Part shown: one piece after another, positions 1-11,501 of the stretch
Numbering within the stretch: position 1 is the stretch's first letter
Layout: each line of letters starts with the position of its first letter
Assembly: GCF_000428885.1 (NCBI RefSeq)
Contig: NZ_AUAU01000007.1
Span: 124,001 to 188,000 of the forward strand
Source: Geothrix fermentans DSM 14018
Lineage (GTDB): Bacteria > Acidobacteriota > Holophagae > Holophagales > Holophagaceae
Reading direction: 5' to 3'
DNA: 64,000 bases
Program-made: the position numbers and the translations under genes
Notes under the pieces: generated by a model
Database searches by the model: none
Seen by the model: the letters and a program-made list of their open reading frames with translations, nothing else
Told to the model about the DNA's origin: nothing

Positions 1-575
1 CAGACCTCGGCCTCCACCACGGGATGGCCCACGGCTTCGCCCTCGCCGGGCGGGGCGATGCGGATGGCCTCCTCGGGGTAGGGGCAGCGGTCCACGCAGA
101 CGCGGCAGGCGCGGGGCTCCCGCTCCAGGTCGCCCCAGGTGACGCAGAGGGCCGGCTTCACGCGGGCCGTGCCCATGCGCACGGCCTTCGGCCCCTCGAT
201 CACCGTGCCGTCCCGGAGGGTCCGCGTGGGCCAGACCAGGGCCTCGTCGTCGCACTCGGCCACACAGGGCAGCGTGGTGCAGAGGAAGCAGGGGATGCTC
301 CGGGGGTCCAGGTAGGGGGTCTTCAGGCCCAGGCCGGCGCTGGGCCCGGCCTTGAGGATGGCGTTCTCGGGGCAGGCCCGCACGCACTTGTCGCAGCGGG
401 TGCACTTGGTGAGGAACTCCAGCTCGTCCAGGGCGCCGGGGGGGCGCAGGAGCTTGGGCCCCAGGTTGGTCACCGCCTCCTCGACCCGGTTGGCCACGAA
501 GCCCGCGAAGAGGGTCCCCAGGGACTTGAAGAAGTCGCCGCGTTCCTGGGGTTCATCGAGCTTCTTGTTGGCCAC
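1..575 (-). CDS. 4Fe-4S ferredoxin-type protein, NapG/MauM-like (3' end outside window)
   Basis: Iron-sulfur electron carrier; the gene runs off the left edge, leaving about 191 codons. Three cysteine groups are visible: CTRCDKCVRACP near residue 57, CFLCTTLPCVAEC near 96 and CRVCVDRCP near 155. This spacing resembles NapG/MauM ferredoxins that pass electrons from quinol to periplasmic oxidoreductases. I placed the start at a GTG preceded by GAGG, 7 nt after the stop of the upstream gene. Unlike NapG there is no clear Tat signal, only a short N-terminal ERGDFFKSLG stretch, so a cytoplasmic location is possible. The partner enzyme is unknown because the downstream genes are not in the window. 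Confidence 0.75.
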   Translation of the reverse strand, partial: MANKKLDEPQERGDFFKSLGTLFAGFVANRVEEAVTNLGPKLLRPPGALDELEFLTKCTRCDKCVRACPENAILKAGPSAGLGLKTPYLDPRSIPCFLCTTLPCVAECDDEALVWPTRTLRDGTVIEGPKAVRMGTARVKPALCVTWGDLEREPRACRVCVDRCPYPEEAIRIAPPGEGEAVGHPVVEAEV

Positions 576-582
576 GGGATCC

Positions 583-1413
583 TCAGTCCATGAGTCCCAG
601 CACCCTCAGGGTGGGCCGCAGGGTGCCCCAGAGCACGGGGTCGAAGCCCAGGGTGAGCACCCCGGCCTTCCCGTCGGAGGCCAGATCCAGGTGGGCCAGC
701 AGGTCGTGGCTGATGGCCACGTCCCGGGAGCTGGGGGCGGCCTCCACCCAGGCCACGCCGGCCGGGGCCGCCTTCCTGGCCAGGGCGCGCCCTTCCGAAG
801 CCCGGATCTGGAGGATGAGCAGGTCACCGTGGAAGGAGGGCACCCGGATTTCCATGAGGCGGCCCTTGCCGGCGGCGGGCGTCACGGGCACCACCTCGAA
901 GGCCTGCCGGTAGCCCAGCTTCTCCAGGTCTGGATCCTCACCGTTGAGGATGGCCAGCGTCTGCTCCACGAGGCCATCCAGGCCCCGATCCCCCAGCCAG
1001 GCCACGGAGCGCAGGTGGGTGCCCCCCACCTCGCCCAGCCCATCCATGAGGGAGGGCAGGAGGGCCAGCACCTGCTCCAGGGCCGGACGGCCCCGGAGGG
1101 CCTTCACGCCCTTGGGCCAGGTCCCCGCCAGGGGCAGGGGATCCACCCGGGGCTCGGGCTCCGCCCGCAGGTCCAGGATGCGGCCAGGGAAGGCCGCCAG
1201 CAGCTCGGGGTCGGGCGAGTCCGCGAGGATCACCGCCTCGAGGCCCTCCAGCAGGGCCGGGGTGGGCGCGAAGACCACCAGGTCGCCCTCCTCCTCCTCG
1301 AGGGTGAGGGGGCCCGTGGACAGGGGCACCACCGAGGCCTCCCGGGCCTCCAGGGCATTCACGAGTTCACGTCCCAGGAGCGTCTGGGCGCCGATGACGG
1401 CGAGCTTCAGCAT
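583..1413 (-). CDS. Aspartate-semialdehyde dehydrogenase-like protein, catalytically degenerate
   Basis: A 276-residue protein opening with a Rossmann nucleotide-binding motif (LAVIGAQTLLGRELV, residues 3-17). Its general plan resembles the Asd/USG-1 family: NAD(P)-type N-terminal domain, then a domain with GLVEQTLAILNGED and an HGDLLILQIR stretch placed like the family's HG motif. It is shorter than true Asd (about 340 aa) and I see no CNC-type catalytic cysteine; there is no Cys in the expected central region. It may therefore be a non-catalytic paralogue. The start is set by AAGG 6 nt upstream; a longer in-frame start 45 nt upstream would overlap the end of purB. It sits 22 nt after purB, probably in one transcript. 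Confidence 0.6.
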   Translation of the reverse strand: MLKLAVIGAQTLLGRELVNALEAREASVVPLSTGPLTLEEEEGDLVVFAPTPALLEGLEAVILADSPDPELLAAFPGRILDLRAEPEPRVDPLPLAGTWPKGVKALRGRPALEQVLALLPSLMDGLGEVGGTHLRSVAWLGDRGLDGLVEQTLAILNGEDPDLEKLGYRQAFEVVPVTPAAGKGRLMEIRVPSFHGDLLILQIRASEGRALARKAAPAGVAWVEAAPSSRDVAISHDLLAHLDLASDGKAGVLTLGFDPVLWGTLRPTLRVLGLMD

Positions 1414-1435
1414 GTCGAACCTTTCGGGGTCAGTG

Positions 1436-2887
1436 TCAGACGCGGACGGCGGCTTCATCCGCCGGGGCGTGGTCCTTCAGGGCGGCGGCCACGGGCCCCG
1501 CCAGGAACCGGCGCACCTGGTCACCGGCCCGGCCCGTGAAGCGGCCGGCATCCAGCAGGGCGGCCAGCTCCGCCTCGCCCATGGCCCAGGCGGGATCCGC
1601 CGCCAGGAGCTTCAGCAACTCGTTGGGACGGCCCTCGGCCTTGATGCGGCGACCGGCCTCCAGGGCGGCCACGCGGAAGCGCTCGTGCAGGTCCTGGCGG
1701 TCGCCCCCCCGCTTCACGGCCTCCATGAGCAGCACCTCGGCGGCCATGAAGGGCAGCTCCTGGGCCAGGCGGGCCTGGATCATCTTCGGGTAGACCACCA
1801 GGCCCGAGGCCACGTTGCGGAGGAGCACCAGGATGGCGTCCGCGGCCAGCAGACCCTGGCTGATGGTGAGGCGACGATGGGCGCTGTCATCCAGGGTGCG
1901 CTCCATCCATTGGGTGGCGCTGGTCTGGTAGCTGGAGGGCATGAGGCCCAGCACGAAGCGGGCGAGGCTGTTGATGCGCTCGCTTCTCATTGGGTTGCGC
2001 TTGTAGGGCATGGCGCTCGAACCGATCTGCTTGGACTCGAAGGGCTCCTCGACTTCCTTCAGGTGCTGGAGCAACCGCAGGTCGCAGGCGAACTTCGAGC
2101 TCGAGGCCGCGATGCCACAGAGCACCTGGCCGATGCGGTCCTCCAGCTTGCGGGTGGCCGTCTGGCCGCTGACGGGGATGGCGGGAAAGCCCACCTTGGC
2201 GCAGAAGCGCGCCTCCAGGGCCTCCACCTGGTCGCCGTCGCCTTCGAAGAGCTCCAGGAAGCTGGCCTGGGTGCCCGTGGTGCCCTTCACGCCGCGGACG
2301 GGTGTGGTGCGGATGAGGTGGTCCAGGTCCTCCAGGTCCAGGAGCAGGTCCTGGATCCACAGGCTGGCACGCTTGCCCACGGTGGTGGGCTGGGCGGGCT
2401 GGAAGTGCGTGAAGCCCAGTGTCGGCTGGTCCTTCCACTGGTCCGCGAAGGCCGCCAGGGCCGCGATCACGTCCTGGAGGCGGCGGCGCAGCAGGGCCAA
2501 GGCCTCCTGCACGATGAGCAGGTCCCCGTTGTCCGTGACGAAGCAGCTGGTGGCGCCCAGATGGATGATGGGCCGGGCCCCCGGAGCCTGCTCGCCCCAG
2601 GCGTGGATGGCCGCCATGACATCGTGGCGCAGGGCGGATTCGTGCTTCGCGATGGCATCCAGGTCCACCTGGTCCTGGGTGGCCTTCAGTTCGGCGATCT
2701 GGGCCTTCGTCACGGGCAGGCCCAGCTCTGATTCCGCCTCCGCCAGGGCGATCCAGAGGCGGCGCCACACGCGCTGGCGGTAGAGGGGCGAGAGCAGACG
2801 CACCATGGCCCGGCTGGCATAGCGGCTGGCCAGGGGATGCTCGAATCGCTCCAGCTCGGAGCCGTCGTGGGGCGGGAGGAAGGACAT
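1436..2887 (-). CDS. purB: Adenylosuccinate lyase
   Basis: Cytosolic purine enzyme that releases fumarate from SAICAR and from adenylosuccinate. The 483-residue protein has the fumarase/aspartase-superfamily signature [10 protein letters not shown] near residue 290, TQASFLELF, and an early HDVMA stretch carrying a conserved catalytic His. The start follows GGAG at good spacing and gives the expected N-terminus with SRYASRAM. It is divergent from glyA, sharing a 117-bp intergenic region; the pairing makes sense because serine hydroxymethyltransferase feeds one-carbon units into purine synthesis. Confidence 0.96.
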   Translation of the reverse strand: MSFLPPHDGSELERFEHPLASRYASRAMVRLLSPLYRQRVWRRLWIALAEAESELGLPVTKAQIAELKATQDQVDLDAIAKHESALRHDVMAAIHAWGEQAPGARPIIHLGATSCFVTDNGDLLIVQEALALLRRRLQDVIAALAAFADQWKDQPTLGFTHFQPAQPTTVGKRASLWIQDLLLDLEDLDHLIRTTPVRGVKGTTGTQASFLELFEGDGDQVEALEARFCAKVGFPAIPVSGQTATRKLEDRIGQVLCGIAASSSKFACDLRLLQHLKEVEEPFESKQIGSSAMPYKRNPMRSERINSLARFVLGLMPSSYQTSATQWMERTLDDSAHRRLTISQGLLAADAILVLLRNVASGLVVYPKMIQARLAQELPFMAAEVLLMEAVKRGGDRQDLHERFRVAALEAGRRIKAEGRPNELLKLLAADPAWAMGEAELAALLDAGRFTGRAGDQVRRFLAGPVAAALKDHAPADEAAVRV

Positions 2888-3004
2888 GGGAACTCCGGCC
2901 CTCCAGTGTCTCACAGCCTCCGACCTGTGATTCCGCTCACGAACAGGCTTCCATGCTCGCCGCGAAGCGCGGCTAGGATAGGGCATCACCCTGGAGCCTC
3001 CGCC

Positions 3005-4243
3005 ATGTACGAAGTGATCCGAACCTCCGATCCCGCTGTGTTCCAGGCCCTGGATCTGGAGGTCCAGCGCCAGCGGCAGCACCTGGAGCTCATCGCGTCG
3101 GAGAACTACGCCTCCCGCGCCGTCATGCAGGCCATGGGCTCGCACTTCACCAACAAGTATGCGGAGGGCTACCCCGGCAAGCGCTACTACGGCGGCTGCA
3201 GCCAGGTGGACATCGTGGAGAACCTGGCCCGGGACCGCGCCAAGCAGATCTTCGGGGCCGAGCACGCCAACGTGCAGCCCCACAGCGGCGCCCAGGCCAA
3301 CATGGCGGTCTACCTCGCCGCCCTCAAGCCCGGTGATACGGTCATGGGCCTGGACCTGGCCCACGGCGGCCATCTCACCCACGGCCACCCCCTGAACAGC
3401 TCTGGCATCCTCTACAAGTTCGTGCCCTACCACGTGCGCAAGGAGGACGAGCGCGTGGACATGGACGAGGTGCGCGACCTGGCCCGCCAGCACCGTCCGA
3501 AGATGATCGTCGTCGGCGCCTCCGCCTACAGCCGCACCTGGGACTTCAAGCGCTTCCGGGAGATCTGCGACGAGGTGGACGCCCTGCTCATGGTGGACAT
3601 GGCTCACATCGCGGGACTGGTGGCCACGGGCCACCACCCGAGCCCCGTGCCCCACGCGGATTATGTCACCACCACCACCCACAAGACCCTGCGGGGCCCC
3701 CGGGGCGGCCTGATCCTCTGCAAGTCCCACTACGCCAAGGATCTGGATCGAGCGGTCTTCCCGGGCGTCCAGGGCGGCCCCCTCATGCACGTCATCGCCG
3801 CCAAGGCCGTGGCCCTCCACGAGATCATGCAGCCCGAGTTCAAGGCCTACAGCGGCCAGGTGATCCGCAACGCCCACGCCCTGGCCAAGGGCCTCCAGGA
3901 GCGCGGCTGGCGCATCGTCAGCGGCGGCACGGACAACCACCTCTTCCTGGTGGACCTGCGCGACCACGACCTCCTGGGCCACGAGGCCGAGACCTGCCTC
4001 CACCGGGCGGGCATGACCACCAACAAGAACGGCATCCCCTTCGACCCCAACCCGCCCCTCAAGCCCTCCGGCGTGCGCCTGGGCAGCCCCGCCCTCACGA
4101 CCCGCGGCATGAAGGAGGAGGAGATGGATCAGATCGCCCGTTTCTTCGATGTCACCCTCCGCCACCGGGCCGATGAGTGCACCTTCGCCCGGGTCCGGCA
4201 GGAGGTCTTCCACCTGACGGATCAGTTCCCCATCCCCGAGTAA
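3005..4243 (+). CDS. glyA: Serine hydroxymethyltransferase
   Basis: PLP enzyme converting serine and tetrahydrofolate to glycine and 5,10-methylene-THF. It has 412 residues, the usual bacterial length. Visible motifs are the N-terminal [18 protein letters not shown], the PLP-lysine segment [11 protein letters not shown], and a C-terminal [12 protein letters not shown]. The start is the ATG after a GGAG; an in-frame extension upstream crosses the purB promoter region and lacks family similarity. The gene is monocistronic, ending at a strong intrinsic terminator. Confidence 0.97.
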   Translation: MYEVIRTSDPAVFQALDLEVQRQRQHLELIASENYASRAVMQAMGSHFTNKYAEGYPGKRYYGGCSQVDIVENLARDRAKQIFGAEHANVQPHSGAQANMAVYLAALKPGDTVMGLDLAHGGHLTHGHPLNSSGILYKFVPYHVRKEDERVDMDEVRDLARQHRPKMIVVGASAYSRTWDFKRFREICDEVDALLMVDMAHIAGLVATGHHPSPVPHADYVTTTTHKTLRGPRGGLILCKSHYAKDLDRAVFPGVQGGPLMHVIAAKAVALHEIMQPEFKAYSGQVIRNAHALAKGLQERGWRIVSGGTDNHLFLVDLRDHDLLGHEAETCLHRAGMTTNKNGIPFDPNPPLKPSGVRLGSPALTTRGMKEEEMDQIARFFDVTLRHRADECTFARVRQEVFHLTDQFPIPE

Positions 4244-4259
4244 TCCACTCCGCTCTGGC

Positions 4260-4298
4260 TACCCCCAAAACGCCCTGCGTTTTGGGGGTATGTTTTTG
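4260..4298 (+). terminator. Rho-independent terminator of glyA
   Basis: A perfect 14-bp inverted repeat (TACCCCCAAAACGC, loop CCT, GCGTTTTGGGGGTA) is followed at once by TGTTTTTG. It lies 17 nt after the glyA stop codon. The U-tract overlaps an ATG at 4290, which argues against that ATG being the start of the next gene. Confidence 0.85.
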
Positions 4299-4310
4299 CA
4301 GGGGGGCGGC

Positions 4311-4742
4311 GTGATCGGGGTGGATGGGCTGTTCGTGTACGGGTCGCTGCGGGAGGGCGGGTCGAACCACGCCTGGCTGTTGAGGACCCACCCGGAGGGG
4401 ATCACCAGGGCCTGGGTGGCGGGGCGCCTGTTCCACCTGCCCTTCGGGGAGCCGGCCCTGGTCCCCCGCCCCGAGCCCCAGGATCCCCCGCCGGGACCCG
4501 GCTGGACCCTGGGGGAGTTCGTGGGCTACGAGGACGATGCGGACCTGGAGGCGGCCCTGGCGGACCTGGACGGCCTGCTGGGTGTGGAGGAGGATCGCTG
4601 CGCCCGCGAGCTCCTGCCCGTGGTGCTCGAAGGCGGCCACCGGTACCACGCCTGGGTCCACGTGTTCCATGTGGAACGCCTGCCCCGCCTGGAGAAGGAG
4701 GCCGTGGAGCTGCTGGACGGTGACTGGGGGCCCTACCTCTAA
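4311..4742 (+). CDS. Gamma-glutamylcyclotransferase (AIG2/GGCT)-family protein
   Basis: Small 143-residue protein with the family hallmark LFVYGSLREG at the N-terminus and a GEFVGYEDDADLEAAL segment where the catalytic acidic residues are expected. Members either cyclise gamma-glutamyl amino acids to 5-oxoproline or have unknown substrates; the exact reaction cannot be told. I chose the GTG preceded by AGGGGGG rather than the ATG at 4290, which falls in the glyA terminator. The coding sequence carries a parS-like palindrome. A 17-bp hairpin separates it from the convergent gyrA. Confidence 0.72.
   Translation: MIGVDGLFVYGSLREGGSNHAWLLRTHPEGITRAWVAGRLFHLPFGEPALVPRPEPQDPPPGPGWTLGEFVGYEDDADLEAALADLDGLLGVEEDRCARELLPVVLEGGHRYHAWVHVFHVERLPRLEKEAVELLDGDWGPYL
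4663..4678. promoter_or_regulatory. parS-like site (imperfect)
   Basis: TGTTCCATGTGGAACG matches the palindrome found at three other places nearby (GTTCCACGTGGAAC) except for one centre base. Known parS sites, bound by ParB for chromosome segregation, have the core GTTnCACGTGnAAC. This copy is within the GGCT-family coding sequence. Confidence 0.5.
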
Positions 4743-4778
4743 CACAGAACGGCGCGGGCAAGCCCGCGCCGTTCTGTG
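4743..4778. terminator. Hairpin between convergent genes
   Basis: A perfect 17-bp inverted repeat with a 2-nt centre (left arm begins CACAGAACGGCGCGGGC) fills the 48 bp between the GGCT-family gene and the convergent gyrA. No U-tract on either side, so it is terminator-like by position and stem strength only. Confidence 0.55.
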
Positions 4779-4790
4779 CATGGGAAAGAA

Positions 4791-7397
4791 CTACAAACCG
4801 AGCTTCGGCTGCTCGCCGGTCTCGTCGGGCCCGGGATGGCCGGCCTCGCTCTCGAGGAGGTCCTCCTCCTCGTCCAGGGCCATGGCGCTGGCGTCGATCT
4901 TGGCCAGGCCCACCACGCGGTCCTCGGCGCTGGCCAGCTTGAGGAGGCTGACGCCCTGGGCGTTGCGGCCAGTCTTGCGGACCTCGTCGATGAGGAAGCG
5001 GATGACCATGCCCTCCTGGCTGATGAGGAGGCACCCTTCCCCGGGCTTGACCAGCTTGAAGCCCACCACCTGGCCATTGCGGACCCCGGCGCGGATATTG
5101 ATGACGCCCGTGCCGCCCCGGCCCTGGAGCCGGTAGTCCTGGAGGAGGCTGCGCTTGCCGTAGCCCTTTTCGCAGACGGTGAGCAGCATGCCGTGGTCCT
5201 CGGTGCTCTCGTCGGGCTCCACGCCTTCCGGCAGATCCGGCAGGGGGTCCGCCACCTCCATGTCCACGATGTGGTCCTTGGCCGCCAGCTTCATGCCACG
5301 GACACCCGTGGTGGCGCGGCCCGTGGCCCGGACATCCTCCTCGGGGAAGCGGATGGCCTTGCCCTGGGCGGTGGCCAGGACGATCTGCTGGCCCCCCGTG
5401 GACCGCCGCACGGCCACCAGGCTGTTGCCGTTCTCGATGTTGAGGGCGATGAGGCCGTTGGCGCGGATGTTGGCGTAGGCCGCCAGGCTGGACTTCTTGA
5501 TGGTGCCGTCCGCGGTGGCGAAGACCAGGTTCTCGCCCTCGGGGAAGTCCCGCAGGGCCATGAGGGTCACCACGTTCTCCCCGTCCTTCAGGGAGATGAG
5601 GTTCTTGATGTGCTTGCCCCGAGTGGAGGCGGCGGCCTCTGGCAGATCGTAGACCTTCAGGGCATAGACGATGCCCTTGTCTGTGAAGGCCATGAGGGTG
5701 TCATGGGCCTTGGTCATGAAGAGCTGCTCGACGAAATCCTCGTCCTTGGTCTTCATGCCCACCTTGCCCTTCCCGCCCCGGCGCTGGCGGCGGTAGGCGG
5801 TGAGGTCCGTGCGCTTGATGTAGCCGGCCTTGGACATGGTGACGACCATGGGGTCGTCGGGCACCACATCCTCCATGCGGATCTCGCCGGAGTAGCCCAC
5901 GATCTCCGTGCAGCGGGCATTGCCGAACTGCTCGGCCACCTGCTGCAGCTCCTCCTTGATGACCTTCAGGAGCAGCTTCTCGTCGGCCAGGATGGCCTTG
6001 AGCTTGGCAATGACCTTCTCGAGCTCGGCCAGCTCATCGAGGATCTTCTCCCGCTCCAGGCCCGTGAGGCGCTGGAGGCGCATGTCCAGGATGGCCTGGG
6101 CCTGCACGGCGGAGAGCCGGAGGCTGGGATCCTTCTTGACGGCGGCGGCGCTGGCGAAGGCGCCCGCCATGAGGCCGGCCTTGGCCTCCTCGGGGGTCTT
6201 GGCGCCGCGGATGAGCTTGATGACGGCATCCAGGTGGTCCAGGGCGATCTTGAGCCCCATCAGGACGTGGTGGCGCTCCTCGGCCTTCCGCAGCTGGAAC
6301 AGGGTCCGGCGGGTGACCACCTCCCGGCGGAAGCCGATAAACTCCTGGAGCACCTCGCGGAGGGTGCAGACCCGGGGCTGGCCGTTCACGATGGCCAGCA
6401 TGGTGATGGGGAAGCTGTTCTGGAGCTGGGTGAGCTGGTAGAGCTGGTTCAGCACGATGTCGCTGGGCTCGTTCTTCTTCAGCTCCACCACCAGGCGGAT
6501 GCCCTCGCGGTCAGACTCGTCCCGCAGGTCGCTGATGCTGTCGATCTTCTTCTCGCGCACCAGCTCGGCGATCTTCTCGATGAGGGTGGCCTTGTTCACC
6601 TGGTAAGGCAGCTCGGTGAAGACGATCTGCTCGCGGTCGCCCGCCCGGCGGATCTGCTCCACGTGGGACTTGGCGCGGACCACGCAGCGGCCCCGGCCCG
6701 TGCGGTAGGCGTCCACCACCCCCTCGGTGCCCAGCATGAGGCCGCCGCCCGGGAAGTCGGGACCCTTGATGTGGGCCATGAGCCCTTCCAGGCTGAGCCC
6801 GGGGTTGTCGATGAGGTCCACCAGGGCGCGGCAGCACTCCCGCAGGTTGTGGGGAGGGATGCTGGTGGCCATGCCCACGGCGATGCCCTGGGAGCCGTTC
6901 ACCAGCAGGTTGGGGAAGCGGGTCGGCAGGACGAAGGGCTCCTCCAGGCTGCCGTCGTAGTTGGGACCGAAATCCACCGTGTCCTGGTCGATGTCGCCCA
7001 TCATCTCGTTGGCGAGCCGCGACAGCCGGGCCTCGGTGTAGCGCATGGCCGCAGCGGAATCACCGTCGATGGAGCCGAAGTTGCCCTGGCCGTCCACCAG
7101 CACGTGGCGCATGGAGAAGGGCTGGGCCAGGCGCACCAGGGTGTCGTAGATGGCCGAGTCGCCGTGGGGATGGTACTTACCCATCACGTCGCCCACGGTG
7201 CGGGCGGACTTCTTGTAGGCCCGGTTCCAGTCGTTCCCGGCCTCCTTCATGGCGTAGAGCACCCGCCGGTGCACGGGCTTGAGGCCGTCGCGGACGTCGG
7301 GCAGGGCCCGGCCCACGATGACGCTCATGGCGTAGTCCAGGTAGGACTTGCGCATTTCCCGTTCGATTTCCAGTGGCTCGATGCGATTCGGATTCAT
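4791..7397 (-). CDS. gyrA: DNA gyrase subunit A
   Basis: The 868-residue breakage-reunion subunit of the gyrase A2B2 complex that introduces negative supercoils. The N-terminus contains [20 protein letters not shown] and RRVLYAM, the active-site tyrosine lies in [11 protein letters not shown] (about residue 120), and the C-terminal half holds the repeated beta-pinwheel blades, including the GyrA-box-like segment RRQRRGGKG. The start follows AGGA. It lies 150 bp downstream of gyrB; that gap contains a strong hairpin and a parS-like site, so gyrA may have its own promoter. The C-terminal tail is acidic ([13 protein letters not shown]). Confidence 0.98.
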   Translation of the reverse strand: MNPNRIEPLEIEREMRKSYLDYAMSVIVGRALPDVRDGLKPVHRRVLYAMKEAGNDWNRAYKKSARTVGDVMGKYHPHGDSAIYDTLVRLAQPFSMRHVLVDGQGNFGSIDGDSAAAMRYTEARLSRLANEMMGDIDQDTVDFGPNYDGSLEEPFVLPTRFPNLLVNGSQGIAVGMATSIPPHNLRECCRALVDLIDNPGLSLEGLMAHIKGPDFPGGGLMLGTEGVVDAYRTGRGRCVVRAKSHVEQIRRAGDREQIVFTELPYQVNKATLIEKIAELVREKKIDSISDLRDESDREGIRLVVELKKNEPSDIVLNQLYQLTQLQNSFPITMLAIVNGQPRVCTLREVLQEFIGFRREVVTRRTLFQLRKAEERHHVLMGLKIALDHLDAVIKLIRGAKTPEEAKAGLMAGAFASAAAVKKDPSLRLSAVQAQAILDMRLQRLTGLEREKILDELAELEKVIAKLKAILADEKLLLKVIKEELQQVAEQFGNARCTEIVGYSGEIRMEDVVPDDPMVVTMSKAGYIKRTDLTAYRRQRRGGKGKVGMKTKDEDFVEQLFMTKAHDTLMAFTDKGIVYALKVYDLPEAAASTRGKHIKNLISLKDGENVVTLMALRDFPEGENLVFATADGTIKKSSLAAYANIRANGLIALNIENGNSLVAVRRSTGGQQIVLATAQGKAIRFPEEDVRATGRATTGVRGMKLAAKDHIVDMEVADPLPDLPEGVEPDESTEDHGMLLTVCEKGYGKRSLLQDYRLQGRGGTGVINIRAGVRNGQVVGFKLVKPGEGCLLISQEGMVIRFLIDEVRKTGRNAQGVSLLKLASAEDRVVGLAKIDASAMALDEEEDLLESEAGHPGPDETGEQPKLGL

Positions 7398-7478
7398 GGG
7401 GTCCTACGGCTCGGGAACCGGCCGCTGGCCGTTTCCCAAGTAATGGAAAGATGTGGAAAAGAGGTGGGTCATCAGGAG

Positions 7479-7494
7479 GGTTCCACGTGGAACA
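7479..7494. promoter_or_regulatory. parS-like site in the gyrB-gyrA spacer
   Basis: GGTTCCACGTGGAACA contains the perfect 14-bp palindrome GTTCCACGTGGAAC. It lies in non-coding DNA between gyrB and gyrA, about 4 kb from the presumed origin. A DnaA-box-like TGTGGAAAA is at 7452-7460 beside it. Known parS sites cluster near oriC and carry this core. Confidence 0.72.
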
Positions 7495-7507
7495 GGTGTT
7501 TCTTCCC

Positions 7508-7546
7508 CCCACTCCAAATTCGGCCTGTGGCCGAATTTGGAGTGGG
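7508..7546 (-). terminator. Strong hairpin directly after gyrB
   Basis: An 18-bp perfect stem (CCCACTCCAAATTCGGCC, loop TGT, complementary arm) begins one base after the gyrB stop codon. No U-tract follows on the minus strand, so it could be an mRNA 3' stabiliser or processing site rather than a simple intrinsic terminator. Confidence 0.5.
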
Positions 7547-7547
7547 T

Positions 7548-10109
<2,562 letters not shown>

Positions 10110-10153
10110 TCACTTGGTTGGGTACGGTGGAATGCGGTGGTGCGGGCGCCAGA

Positions 10154-11287
10154 TCAGGCGGTGGCGCTGGTGGCGAAGCGGACGGGCATGAGGACGTAGC
10201 GGAAGCTGAAGTCCTCGAGGCTGGGGCTCATGAAGACGCCCTGGCCCACCTCGTCCTTGAACTGGTAGACCACCTCCTCGCCGGGGAGCCGCTCCAGCAG
10301 CTCTGTGAGGTAGTCGATATTGAAGGCCAGCTCGAAGGACTGCTCCTCCCCCGTGAAGGGCAGCGTGGCCTGGTTCACGCCCTCGTCCGGGTGCTGGAAG
10401 ACGGTGCGGAGGTTGGGGAACTCGTAGAACAGGCGCACGTTCTTGTTGTAGTCGTCCTTCTTGAGGCCCACGAAGCGCAGGGTGCGGAGGAAGACCTCGC
10501 GGTCCATGATCACGCGCTTGGGCAGCTCGGCGGGCAGCACCTTCTCGTAGGCCGGGTAGTTGCCCGTGACGAGGCGGGTGCTGAACTTCAGGCCGGGCTG
10601 GTCCAGGAAGAGCGTGGTGCCGTCCCAGCAGAGCTCCACCTCGCCCTCGTCGCCCAGCAGGGTGGGAATGAGGTCCAGGGCCCGCTTGGGCACGATGAGG
10701 CGCACCTCGTCCTTGAGCTTGGTGTCGCAGGGCACCTCGGCCACCGCCAGGCGGAAGCCGTCCGTGGAGACCACGCGCACATGGTGCTTGGAGAGGTGCA
10801 CCAGCACAGCCGAGAGCGTGGGCTTGGTGGCGTCCTTGCTCACGGCGATGGAGCCCAGCTGAATGGCCCGCTTGAAGCGCAGCACGGGGATCTTCACCAC
10901 GGGCAGCTGGTTGCCGGGGCCCGGAAGCTCCGGAAAGCCCTCGCCGGGCTGGATGTTGTGCTCGGAGTTCATCCCTTTGGCCCGCAGCCAGAGACGGCCG
11001 CCCGCATCCGGGCACTCCAGGCTCAGGATGCCCTCGGGGAACACCCGCACGGTCTCGATGAACTTCTTGCCGGGTACGGCCATGGTCCACTCACCCTGGC
11101 CTTCGCCGGGCACCGTGGCCTCGAAGGCCAGCTCCATGTCCGTGGCCTTCAGCACCACCTCCTTGGGGCGCACGTCCACGAGGATGTGCTGGAGGATGGG
11201 CAACGTGACCCGGCGGTCCAAGGCGTGCTTCAGGATCCCCAGGGTGCGATCCAGACGATCCTTGGAAACCTGTAACTGAAGACTCAT
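10154..11287 (-). CDS. dnaN: DNA polymerase III beta subunit (sliding clamp)
   Basis: Ring-shaped processivity clamp, 377 residues, three clamp domains in tandem. Recognisable segments are TLPILQHILV near residue 28, STDGFRLAV near 195 and the C-terminal tail ending in RYVLMPVRF, which forms part of the partner-binding pocket (usually MPMRL). The start follows AGGGTGA. It is downstream of dnaA across a 214-bp spacer that looks like the origin, and is followed within 50 bp by gyrB. Confidence 0.97.
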   Translation of the reverse strand: MSLQLQVSKDRLDRTLGILKHALDRRVTLPILQHILVDVRPKEVVLKATDMELAFEATVPGEGQGEWTMAVPGKKFIETVRVFPEGILSLECPDAGGRLWLRAKGMNSEHNIQPGEGFPELPGPGNQLPVVKIPVLRFKRAIQLGSIAVSKDATKPTLSAVLVHLSKHHVRVVSTDGFRLAVAEVPCDTKLKDEVRLIVPKRALDLIPTLLGDEGEVELCWDGTTLFLDQPGLKFSTRLVTGNYPAYEKVLPAELPKRVIMDREVFLRTLRFVGLKKDDYNKNVRLFYEFPNLRTVFQHPDEGVNQATLPFTGEEQSFELAFNIDYLTELLERLPGEEVVYQFKDEVGQGVFMSPSLEDFSFRYVLMPVRFATSATA

Positions 11288-11501
11288 GAATCACCCTTGA
11301 TGATGCTGAAGCCCAGGACAACCTGTGGAAAGACGTCTCAAAGCCCTATTCTACCGGAGTTTCCCTGCCCGGGACAGGCTGTGGAGAGGTCCTCCAGACC
11401 TGCGGAACCGGCCCCTTCGGGAGGTTTCCGGAGCGGTTCGGGAGGGGGCTGTGGATTCCCGGGGCCACCGCGTTGTGGATTTCAAGGTAACACCAGTTCA
11501 A
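11288..11501. other. oriC: Candidate chromosomal replication origin (oriC)
   Basis: The 214-bp dnaA-dnaN spacer contains four DnaA-box-like 9-mers in one orientation: TGTGGAAAG (11324), TGTGGAGAG (11380), TGTGGATTC (11450) and TGTGGATTT (11474). All keep the TCCACA half of the canonical TTATCCACA and vary in the first three bases. A relatively AT-rich stretch (11480-11515) lies at the dnaA side. Divergent gene orientation around this region and flanking parS-like sites support an origin here; the exact unwinding element is not proven. It must also carry the dnaN promoter. Confidence 0.65.

Noticed and set aside
4290-4310. ATG start for the GGCT-family gene at 4290
   Set aside because: This ATG overlaps the U-tract of the glyA terminator; the GTG at 4311 has the ribosome-binding site.
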